Below are positions 33,356 through 39,805 of a stretch of 39,805 nt of DNA, one piece after another. Within the stretch, counting starts at the first letter, position 1. Every line of letters begins with the position of its first letter. The translations under genes and the position numbers were made by a program. The notes beneath the pieces were generated by a model. That model saw nothing but the letters and a program-made list of their open reading frames with translations, was not told the origin of the DNA and did no database searches. Origin of the DNA: JAILEN01 sp036723975 (GTDB taxonomy: Bacteria > Bacillota > Clostridia > Lachnospirales > Lachnospiraceae); assembly GCA_036723975.1 (NCBI GenBank), contig DAIMGJ010000019.1, forward strand, positions 1-39,805, given 5' to 3'.

Positions 33356-33395
33356 ATTTTAACCGAAAGGCCATTTAAATACAACGAATCTTCGT
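33356..33395 (-). promoter_or_regulatory. Promoter of the GH36 gene
   Basis: Minus-strand -35 TTGTAT (33379-33384), 17-bp spacer and -10 TAAAAT (33356-33361). A short inverted repeat ACGAA-2-TTCGT (33384-33395) touches the -35 and could be an operator. Confidence 0.65.
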
Positions 33396-33408
33396 GGCAA
33401 AATCAAAG

Positions 33409-33438
33409 AAAAAGGAGCCGACACTCCCTGTCGGCTCC
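33409..33438 (-). terminator. Intrinsic terminator after the GPH symporter gene
   Basis: The minus-strand GGAGCCGACA-GGGAG-TGTCGGCTCC (perfect 10-bp stem) is followed by TTTTT. It separates the tetR-GH2-symporter operon from the GH36 gene. Confidence 0.9.
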
Positions 33439-33470
33439 AACCCCTAATTTATACTCTCTCCCAAAAGACA

Positions 33471-34916
33471 TTAAGCGTTTGCTTTTTTCTGCTCTAATTC
33501 CTTTGAAATCTCTTCGATTCTTTCATCTGTTAATTTGTAGTTCTTCTTAAACCAAAGAATTGCAAATACCAATACCGCAATTGGAATTAAAGTCATAAAC
33601 ATACGAAGACCCATCTTTGACGTATCCGGTACATTTAAGGAAAGATCCATATTCTGCTCTGCCTCTGTTGTAGCTGCATTTGAAAGTTTAAATACAGAAA
33701 GTGCAATAGAAGCAAGAAGTGCTGCAATACCTGAAGAAAGTTTAACTACAAATGTCTGCATAGAGAAGATGACAGACTCATCACGTCGTCCGTTCTTTAA
33801 TTCACCGTAATCAACGGTATTTGCCAAGAATACGGTAACGATAACGTTGTTCATACCTGCAGTAGCCATAACAAGTACACCCGGAATAAGGAAGAAGGTA
33901 ACACCATTCACACCCATGGATGCAAGTCCGAGCAAGATAATATATCCAATAATGGACATTGCTGCACCAACATAGAAAATCTTAATGTTGTTTAACTTTA
34001 AGACATTTCTCATAAACGGATACAAAAGCATCATAGAAAGAATCTGTACACCACCACCAACGGTGTTGAATAAGGTGTAGTTTCCATACCAAGCAACTCC
34101 ACCAAGGTCATACTTGAAGAAGTAAAGTACAAGGTTTGATGTAATATAAAGCGCTGTGTTAATACATACGATGGTAACAACAATCGCCATAGCCTGGTCG
34201 TTTCCAAGCAATGCCTTAAACATTTCACCAACAGAAGCTGTCTTCATATCTACTGAAGATCTTTCTTTTACGGTTAAGCAGGTAACAACAATTGCAATTA
34301 CGAAAATAACAGCAACTCCAAGGGCAACCCACTTAAAACCAATGATTTCCACCTGGCGAGCAGTTGCATCTGCGCCACCGAACATCTTACCCAATGCCTG
34401 AACAGCAAGGATTGCAAAGATAGATACGATAGCAGAACCAACACCTGCACAAGAACGCGCTAGAGTTGTAAGTCCTTCTCTTTCTTTACCACCATGTGTA
34501 AATGCAGGAATCATTGACCAGTAAGGAATATCCATCATGGTATAAGTAACACCCCAAAGGATATAGGTAACTGCAGCGTATGCTACAAGTCCGCTTCCTG
34601 TTAATTCAGGCGGGCAAGCAAACATTAAATACAAAACAACAGCATTTGTAATCGTACCGATTAAAAGCCAAGGTCTGAATTTACCCCATTTTGTCTTTGT
34701 CTTTGAAACAACTACGCCCATGATTGGATCGTTAAATGCATCAAATACACGTGCTGCCATAAGGATGACACCCATGATCCATGCTTCGATTCCCAAAATA
34801 TCCTGATAGTAATACAGGATATAAGATGCGGAAAGCATGTAAACCATGTCTTTACCTACAGCTCCCAAAGCATATCCAAACTTTGCGGAACCGTTCAGTT
34901 TCATTTTTTCTTCCAT
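33471..34916 (-). CDS. GPH-family sugar:cation symporter (MelB-like)
   Basis: A 481-residue, 12-helix transporter of the glycoside-pentoside-hexuronide:cation family. Family features are FGYALGAVGKDMVYML at the start, the DAFNDPIMG motif with the cation-site Asp, GKFRPWLLIGT, YTMMDIPYWSM and DYGELKNGRRDESVIFS in the second half. These proteins couple uptake of galactosides, glucuronides or pentosides to Na+ or H+. The substrate here is inferred from the neighbouring GH2 and GH36 enzymes. The start is the ATG with GAGGAG about ten bases upstream. It is the last gene of its operon. Confidence 0.94.
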   Translation of the reverse strand: MEEKMKLNGSAKFGYALGAVGKDMVYMLSASYILYYYQDILGIEAWIMGVILMAARVFDAFNDPIMGVVVSKTKTKWGKFRPWLLIGTITNAVVLYLMFACPPELTGSGLVAYAAVTYILWGVTYTMMDIPYWSMIPAFTHGGKEREGLTTLARSCAGVGSAIVSIFAILAVQALGKMFGGADATARQVEIIGFKWVALGVAVIFVIAIVVTCLTVKERSSVDMKTASVGEMFKALLGNDQAMAIVVTIVCINTALYITSNLVLYFFKYDLGGVAWYGNYTLFNTVGGGVQILSMMLLYPFMRNVLKLNNIKIFYVGAAMSIIGYIILLGLASMGVNGVTFFLIPGVLVMATAGMNNVIVTVFLANTVDYGELKNGRRDESVIFSMQTFVVKLSSGIAALLASIALSVFKLSNAATTEAEQNMDLSLNVPDTSKMGLRMFMTLIPIAVLVFAILWFKKNYKLTDERIEEISKELEQKKANA

Positions 34917-34934
34917 TTTATTATAACTCCTCTC

Positions 34935-36440
34935 TTATTCACCCTTCATTCCCATTGCAATCTCTACAACCTTGTAAGCTCCGTTGTACAATCCAATGGA
35001 ATTGTTGATATTGATATTTTCACACATTTCATTCAAAAGATCGGTTTCTAAGAACATATCGATCATCTGAAGGGTATGTGGGATATCCCTGCACTCTAAA
35101 GTACCGTCTCCCATTTCAGCGGCGTGAATTGCGCCCCACATTTCATGCTTTCCGACACGCTTAATGAATAGCTTCGGAATCGGATAAAATGCTAACTCGG
35201 AAGGTTTGGTAACAAGTACGTCTGCACTTCTCATTAAAAGGTTTGTGCAATATACGGCATCAAAAATATTCTCATGCCAGAAACCATGAATGCCACCGAC
35301 TTCTCCGTCGATTGCTTCCATAGCAAACTTTGTGGTTTCTTCAAAGTCATTGAAGTGTTCCTTGGAAACTTCAGCCATTCCCGGAATTTCTTTTACAAGC
35401 TCATCCCAAACGTTTTTGTAATCACCAACGTTTACGTATAAAGCTGCCTTTCCGGAATTAATCATCGGAAGCAGGTACTCAATAATTGCAGCAAAAATTT
35501 CTTTCTGTGCGCCTGCACCACCGATGGTAAGCAAGAATCTCATAGGCTTGCCGCTTGCTTTGCGGTCACAACGCTTTTTGCAGTCGCTTTCGATATTTGC
35601 AACCAACTCATGGTCAACGTAATGACCGGTGTAAACCAAATCCTTCTGCGGCATCGGCTTACAAACCTTATCCTTCATCATACCGTTACAAATACGATAT
35701 CCCATGTAAGCATTTTTACACTGGACGGTATGGATGGAACCTTCCGCAAAGTGAAGTGCCATCGGCCAGTTATCGCAAACTGCAGATACTACATGTTTCA
35801 TTCCTGCATGAAGCGCAGCCTGTGCAGTCCATGCATGTGTGGAAATCACCGGAATATCCTTTGGTACATTCTTATAAACATTTGCCATAAGTTCAGCATT
35901 TGCCTGATCGTTTGAGTTATAAGAAAGTGCGCGGAAACCTTCGTAATTTACCGGCTCCCAAACAAGCTTATTGAAAATCGGGTTCTTTGACATACGGCTT
36001 CCCAATGAATACAACTCGTTCTGTGCACCGATAATCTTTGTACAGGTAGTTTCATAATAGGAATTCAAATCCATCCAATAAGGAGTATAGCCCATGTGAT
36101 GCGCACAGGATGCCATTGCCATGGACATACGATAATGTCCAAATCCCATACGGATATTTCCGATAATCACACCTTTTTCATTGTCCCAAACAGGATCCGG
36201 AAGTGTTGCGTCCGGATGTTTGCTAAGATCAAAATGTGCGTTCTGTTTCAAGTCACCGACCAACACATTTTGTACGCCCAAAGAATCACCGATGTATGCA
36301 TTCTTTTCCAAATGAATCGGATAATTTGCATTTGAATCATCACCAAATTTCTTTGCGCTTTTTGCCTTGGTCTTCATGGCTTTTTTATACTGTGCCTCAC
36401 CCAAGTCATTACCAAAGATAACTCTTGATCTGTCTTGCAT
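34935..36440 (-). CDS. GT-B-like glycosyltransferase or phosphorylase, not recognised
   Basis: A 501-residue cytoplasmic protein I cannot assign to a named family. Two halves resemble the Rossmann domains of MurG/MGDG-synthase (GT28-like) GT-B enzymes. Residues 91-110 read VIIGNIRMGFGHYRMSMAMA, like the N-terminal glycine loop. Residues 304-312 read LTIGGAGAQ, like the C-terminal GGS/GGAG loop. Residues 404-426 carry RSADVLVTKPSELAFYPIP, like the nucleotide-sugar binding helix. Residues 1-90 are an extra N-terminal part. No membrane segment is seen. It sits 13 bases after a GH2 gene and 18 before a sugar symporter, so it probably handles an imported sugar. The reaction is unknown. Confidence 0.6.
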   Translation of the reverse strand: MQDRSRVIFGNDLGEAQYKKAMKTKAKSAKKFGDDSNANYPIHLEKNAYIGDSLGVQNVLVGDLKQNAHFDLSKHPDATLPDPVWDNEKGVIIGNIRMGFGHYRMSMAMASCAHHMGYTPYWMDLNSYYETTCTKIIGAQNELYSLGSRMSKNPIFNKLVWEPVNYEGFRALSYNSNDQANAELMANVYKNVPKDIPVISTHAWTAQAALHAGMKHVVSAVCDNWPMALHFAEGSIHTVQCKNAYMGYRICNGMMKDKVCKPMPQKDLVYTGHYVDHELVANIESDCKKRCDRKASGKPMRFLLTIGGAGAQKEIFAAIIEYLLPMINSGKAALYVNVGDYKNVWDELVKEIPGMAEVSKEHFNDFEETTKFAMEAIDGEVGGIHGFWHENIFDAVYCTNLLMRSADVLVTKPSELAFYPIPKLFIKRVGKHEMWGAIHAAEMGDGTLECRDIPHTLQMIDMFLETDLLNEMCENININNSIGLYNGAYKVVEIAMGMKGE

Positions 36441-36453
36441 TTTTTCTCCCTTT

Positions 36454-38889
36454 CTACTTATACATCAGACTTACGTGGAACTTCACTTCCACCGGTTTCA
36501 TACCTTCACAGGAAATACGGAGCGTCGCATCTCCTTCTTCAAAACAGGACTTCACATAGATTCCTGCCATGCCGCCACGGAACGGAACTACCTTCGGTCC
36601 GATAACTTCAATCGGTCCCTCGGTTTCAAGCAACATGGATTCTTCGAAGTAAGGTAAAATATTTTTATATTCATCGGAAGCAATCACGCGAACCTCAGCC
36701 ACATCATAGGTGTTGGTTTCGATTAATTCCGTTGAAGACACATCTACGCCAATTTGTGTTTTGGACATTGGCGTCTTGACGATCGTCTTTACAACCTTGC
36801 CGTCTTTAATAGCATCAAATCGATAGCTTTTGGACTCTCCGCCCCAGTCACCGATGTACTTCTGGAATAAGTCGGTGGCATCCTGCATACTCATATGGTG
36901 GAATAAAACGAGTCTTGCTGCCGCAAAAGCAACCTTTGCAGACATTTTATATCCGTGAATTGCAGTTTCATTTAGGCAAGTCTTTACCAATTCGTTTACA
37001 TGATCGGAATAACCTTCGTTTTTCTTCATTTCATCTCCGATTAAATCATCGATGGCAACCGGACCGTGCTTTAAATTCGGAAAAAGATCTGAATGTGTAT
37101 CATACTCCTTAATCAACACATTGTTTTTATACATACGAACAGAGTCCGCATTGGAAATAATATAGGTATCTCCTCGGACGGACGCCGGATGCTCACCGAT
37201 GTCCATAGACGTCGTAATCTCAAGTACATCCTCTTCTTCTCCTTGTGCCGCATAGATTGCAGCAGCCATCTTCGGATTGCGGAACATATCCATCACACCG
37301 TGATAGCAGATACGGTCTCCGGAGCCGAAATCCTTATGAGTATTGTAATCGAACATACACCATCCGAAGGATCCGCAGATGTCTTCGTGAGCATTAATGG
37401 CGTTTAACACTCTCGCATGGCGAAGGGTATGTTCCATACGGTGTTCTTCCCAGTCAAAGCTCTTAGTAGGAAACATATGACCGTTGTACTCCGATACCAA
37501 ATACGGTTTTTCCACATCAGGAGTTACCTTTGCCTTCGGTTCACAACCTTCATTTAAACCGCTGTGAACAAAGTCATTGTAAGTATATACATCCTCAAGC
37601 ATGCTCATCTTCTTGTTGCAACGAACACCGCCGGTCTGACGGGTTGGATCACACTTATGAGCCACTTCGTTGGTACGCTTGTAAAATTCATCGTCATCCT
37701 GAGACTCGTTGATACGAACGCCCCAAAGAATAATGGATGGATGGTTGCGGTACTGCTCTACCATATCCTTGGTATTTTTCACTGCAATATCCTTCCAGGT
37801 ATCGCCACCGATATGCTGCCATCCCGGAATCTCTGTAAATACCAAAAGTCCAAGTCTGTCGCACTCATCAATAAAGTAATGAGACTGTGGATAATGGGAG
37901 GTACGAACCGCATTCAGGCCCAATTCCTTCTTACAAATACGGGCATCCTGGCGCTGCATGGATTCCGGCATTGCATATCCCACATAAGGATAAGACTGAT
38001 GGCGGTTTAATCCGCGAATCTTCACCTTGCGTCCGTTTAGATAATAACCGTCTTTTTTAAACACAGAGTTTCGGAATCCAATCATGGAAATATGAGAATC
38101 CTTTACCTCATCATCCACCAAAATCTCTGTCGTCATCTGATAAAGTGTCGGGCTTTCCACATCCCAAAGGCGAACACTTCCTGCCAAGGTCTTTGTAACG
38201 CCTGTCTCGGAAAGAGGCTGTTCGGAAATCTGACGTTCGTTTAAGGTCTGGCGAACCGTCAAGCGACGTTCCTTTGCAAGTTTAATCGCTTCCTCCGAAA
38301 GAGCGATTACGGTATTCAAACTACCGTTTACCTCCATGGCTGCAATTTCTTCCTTTGATTTTCCTCTGGTGGAAATGCCTTCATCTACGCGAGGCATCAA
38401 AAAGACATCCTTCATATATACAGGATCTTTGATATCCAAATATACATCTCTGTAAATACCGCCAAATGTCATATAATCTATAACAAATCCGAAAGGCGGC
38501 TGATCCACATCTTCTCTGGAATTCACTTTTACCGTCAAAAGGTTATCCTGACCAAAGCGCATCTCATCAGACAAATCCACGGTAAACGCGGTGTATCCGC
38601 AAGCATGTTCGTATAATTTCTTTCCGTTGAAATACACTTCACTACGATGACCGATAGCATCAAAAGTCAAAAGAAGCTTCTTTCCCTTCCAAGACTCATC
38701 CGGCGTAATGTATCGCTGGTATGCACATACCATTTGATACTCGGATTCATCAAAATAATGAAAAGGAACTTCTTTTACGGTATGAGGAACGTTTACATCA
38801 AAACCTTCCATAACAAAGTTTGTAATCATTTCTTCATGGAAGTTCTCATGAAATTTCCATTTTCTGTCTAAATAAATTCTGTGACTCAA
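36454..38889 (-). CDS. GH2 family glycoside hydrolase
   Basis: An 811-residue retaining beta-glycosidase without signal peptide. A jelly-roll sugar-binding domain (1-160) is followed by an Ig-like domain (to about 275) and the TIM barrel. In the barrel the acid/base is WGVRINES (E395) and the nucleophile LVSEYNGHM (E467). About 270 residues of C-terminal domains follow. GH2 covers beta-galactosidases, glucuronidases and mannosidases; which one cannot be read here. An internal insertion around 170-235 is unusual: it is helix-prone and rich in Lys/Glu inside the Ig-like domain. The start is a TTG seven bases after AGGAG, 15 bases behind tetR. Confidence 0.93.
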   Translation of the reverse strand: MSHRIYLDRKWKFHENFHEEMITNFVMEGFDVNVPHTVKEVPFHYFDESEYQMVCAYQRYITPDESWKGKKLLLTFDAIGHRSEVYFNGKKLYEHACGYTAFTVDLSDEMRFGQDNLLTVKVNSREDVDQPPFGFVIDYMTFGGIYRDVYLDIKDPVYMKDVFLMPRVDEGISTRGKSKEEIAAMEVNGSLNTVIALSEEAIKLAKERRLTVRQTLNERQISEQPLSETGVTKTLAGSVRLWDVESPTLYQMTTEILVDDEVKDSHISMIGFRNSVFKKDGYYLNGRKVKIRGLNRHQSYPYVGYAMPESMQRQDARICKKELGLNAVRTSHYPQSHYFIDECDRLGLLVFTEIPGWQHIGGDTWKDIAVKNTKDMVEQYRNHPSIILWGVRINESQDDDEFYKRTNEVAHKCDPTRQTGGVRCNKKMSMLEDVYTYNDFVHSGLNEGCEPKAKVTPDVEKPYLVSEYNGHMFPTKSFDWEEHRMEHTLRHARVLNAINAHEDICGSFGWCMFDYNTHKDFGSGDRICYHGVMDMFRNPKMAAAIYAAQGEEEDVLEITTSMDIGEHPASVRGDTYIISNADSVRMYKNNVLIKEYDTHSDLFPNLKHGPVAIDDLIGDEMKKNEGYSDHVNELVKTCLNETAIHGYKMSAKVAFAAARLVLFHHMSMQDATDLFQKYIGDWGGESKSYRFDAIKDGKVVKTIVKTPMSKTQIGVDVSSTELIETNTYDVAEVRVIASDEYKNILPYFEESMLLETEGPIEVIGPKVVPFRGGMAGIYVKSCFEEGDATLRISCEGMKPVEVKFHVSLMYK

Positions 38890-38904
38890 AATATATCTCC
38901 TAAA

Positions 38905-39468
38905 CTATTTATTATCTTTCACTTTTATGCCTTCGATAAGCACGTCAACCAACTGATTTAGAGCATCCATATACTCAATATGGTTCTTTGCCAGTTCATC
39001 TCCGTTTAAAAATCTCTCCAAGGAGGATTCAAAAATCATCTGGAAAACCGAATTGTCGATAGGGCGAAATACACCTTCCTCGATTCCTTTGTTTAAAACG
39101 GAAAGTGTCACTTCCCATCCGTTTTCCAAACGCATGGCAATCAATGCATATGCCTCCGGATATTTATCCTTCATGGTATACATCTGATTAAAATCTACGC
39201 CGGTCATCTGATCCGGCATTACGCCCAAGATACTTCTCAAGCGTTCCTCCGTAGACAAATCCGGGCGTTTCATCACCTCTTCTTCTGCGGCTTTAATAGC
39301 ATCAAACGTATAATCCACCATATCAACCAGCAGAGATTTCTTGTCACGAAATACGGTATAAATTGTTTTTTTGCTCATTCCGAGAGAAGCTGCCAGGTCA
39401 TCCATAGTAAACTTTGGACCCTTTGCCTTATATACCTCAATAGCTCCCTCTATAATCTTCTCTTTCAT
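38905..39468 (-). CDS. TetR/AcrR-family transcriptional regulator
   Basis: A 187-residue protein with an N-terminal helix-turn-helix (residues about 5-50: FTMDDLAASLGMSKKTIYTVF) and an all-helical ligand domain. It is first in the operon with GH2, the GT-B-like gene and the symporter, so it probably controls them and itself. The likely ligand is a sugar or glycoside, but that is inference; most TetR proteins sense small hydrophobic molecules. A large palindrome directly before the gene is the best operator candidate. The start is an ATG with TTAGGGG upstream. Confidence 0.92.
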   Translation of the reverse strand: MKEKIIEGAIEVYKAKGPKFTMDDLAASLGMSKKTIYTVFRDKKSLLVDMVDYTFDAIKAAEEEVMKRPDLSTEERLRSILGVMPDQMTGVDFNQMYTMKDKYPEAYALIAMRLENGWEVTLSVLNKGIEEGVFRPIDNSVFQMIFESSLERFLNGDELAKNHIEYMDALNQLVDVLIEGIKVKDNK

Positions 39469-39491
39469 GCTACCCCTAACTAAGTACTTTA

Positions 39492-39521
39492 TTTACATTC
39501 AGTTTCTTAAACTGATGTAAA
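39492..39521 (-). promoter_or_regulatory. Candidate TetR operator palindrome
   Basis: Arms TTTACATTCAGTTT and AAACTGATGTAAA are complementary over 13 bp with one extra T, separated by CTT. It lies 24 bases before the tetR start codon. The size and position suit autoregulation. Confidence 0.6.
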
Positions 39522-39570
39522 CTCATTTTTCATACTCTCTCTCAAACCCTTGTTGTTTTATATCAGAATC

Positions 39571-39638
39571 AGGAAACTAAATTTCCTAGGAAACTAAAAC
39601 CGCCTTGCGTAGTTTCCTTCATTTTAACAAAAGTTTCC
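39571..39638. repeat. Cluster of AGGAAACTA half-sites
   Basis: The 11-bp AGGAAACTAAA occurs directly at 39571-39581 and 39588-39598 (17-bp period). Its inverse TAGTTTCCT is at 39610-39618, and AAGTTTCC is at 39631-39638. TTTCCT at 39582-39587 adds a further inverted half-site. This is a dense array of putative protein-binding half-sites upstream of tetR, in either-strand context. Confidence 0.55.
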
Positions 39639-39804
39639 AAAAGTGTAAACTCAACACATCTACCAAAAACCCACGTACGTATTTGTGTAATATAACTATA
39701 CGCCGTTGCTAAGCGACAGTATAATTTATTATGCCCTGTAGTTAAATAACAAAGGTTTTGCTCCGTAGATATTCGCCGAATGAAATCACGAAATCTGTTT
39801 TGAA
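39639..39804. other. Upstream end region, no gene
   Basis: No credible coding sequence or RNA gene is seen between the half-site cluster and the window edge. It contains an ACGTACGT palindrome (39673-39680) and the second copy of the 27-bp repeat. Together with the operator regions it makes up the 337 non-coding bases upstream of tetR. Confidence 0.5.
39705..39731 (+). repeat. 27-bp intergenic repeat, copy 2
   Basis: Reads GTTGCTAAGCG...ATAATTTATTA on the plus strand and matches 53-79 on the minus strand at 24 of 27 bases. The copies point in opposite directions near the two ends of the window. Confidence 0.55.
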
Positions 39805-39805
39805 A

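Noticed and set aside
1..39805. tRNA or rRNA genes
   Set aside because: Intergenic gaps are short and no cloverleaf or rRNA-like sequence was recognised by eye; a covariance scan was not possible.

Overview
The window looks like chromosomal DNA of an anaerobic Firmicute of the Clostridia, most likely Lachnospiraceae. The reasons are an NfnAB-type electron-bifurcating transhydrogenase pair, a Gram-positive dcw (division and cell wall) cluster, a preQ1-I-type riboswitch before queT, a BioY biotin carrier, cytoplasmic GH36 and GH2 glycosidases with a GPH sugar symporter, and strong AGGAGG-type ribosome binding sites. Family placement is inference from gene content, not a database match. All 31 genes I accept lie on the minus strand, so transcription runs from high to low coordinates; everything on the plus strand appears to be a shadow.

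In the direction of transcription, the right end (about 39.8 to 30.3 kb) is a carbohydrate locus. It holds a TetR regulator, a GH2 glycosidase, an unrecognised GT-B-like protein and a GPH-family symporter, closed by a strong terminator. A GH36 alpha-galactosidase with its own promoter follows, with bioY behind it. Two hairpins then separate this from the dcw cluster (30.1 to 20.5 kb): mraZ, rsmH, ftsL, a class B PBP, mraY, murD, ftsW, ftsQ and ftsZ. It starts from a good promoter followed by a 10-bp-periodic MraZ box array and ends in a terminator. murE, murF, murG, murC and ftsA are not in it.

From 20.5 to 13.2 kb is a run of housekeeping genes: a beta-CASP RNase-like hydrolase, an M24 aminopeptidase P, DNA polymerase I and a membrane GGDEF protein. 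An MFS transporter follows. Then comes a small, AT-rich accessory cassette (9.7 to 11.7 kb) coding for an HNH protein and a GIY-YIG protein, bracketed by three copies of a REP-like palindrome. After it come a barrel-only pyruvate kinase homologue, a small membrane-anchored protein and a TRIC/UPF0126 membrane protein.

The left end holds the preQ1-I-like riboswitch with queT and argS, then two COG0523-type GTPases (one His-rich, one fused to a domain resembling the C-terminus of YcgQ/DUF1980), and finally nfnA and nfnB.

The points I think most deserve a second look are: the riboswitch leader, where the Shine-Dalgarno site is about 33 bases from the queT start and a hairpin and an 8-codon ORF lie between; the GTPase-YcgQ-like fusion; the GT-B-like protein in the glycosidase operon; the REP-bracketed two-nuclease cassette; and several intrinsic terminators whose U-tract abuts the ribosome binding site of the next gene. 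A 27-bp sequence occurs near both ends of the window in opposite orientation (24 of 27 bases identical).
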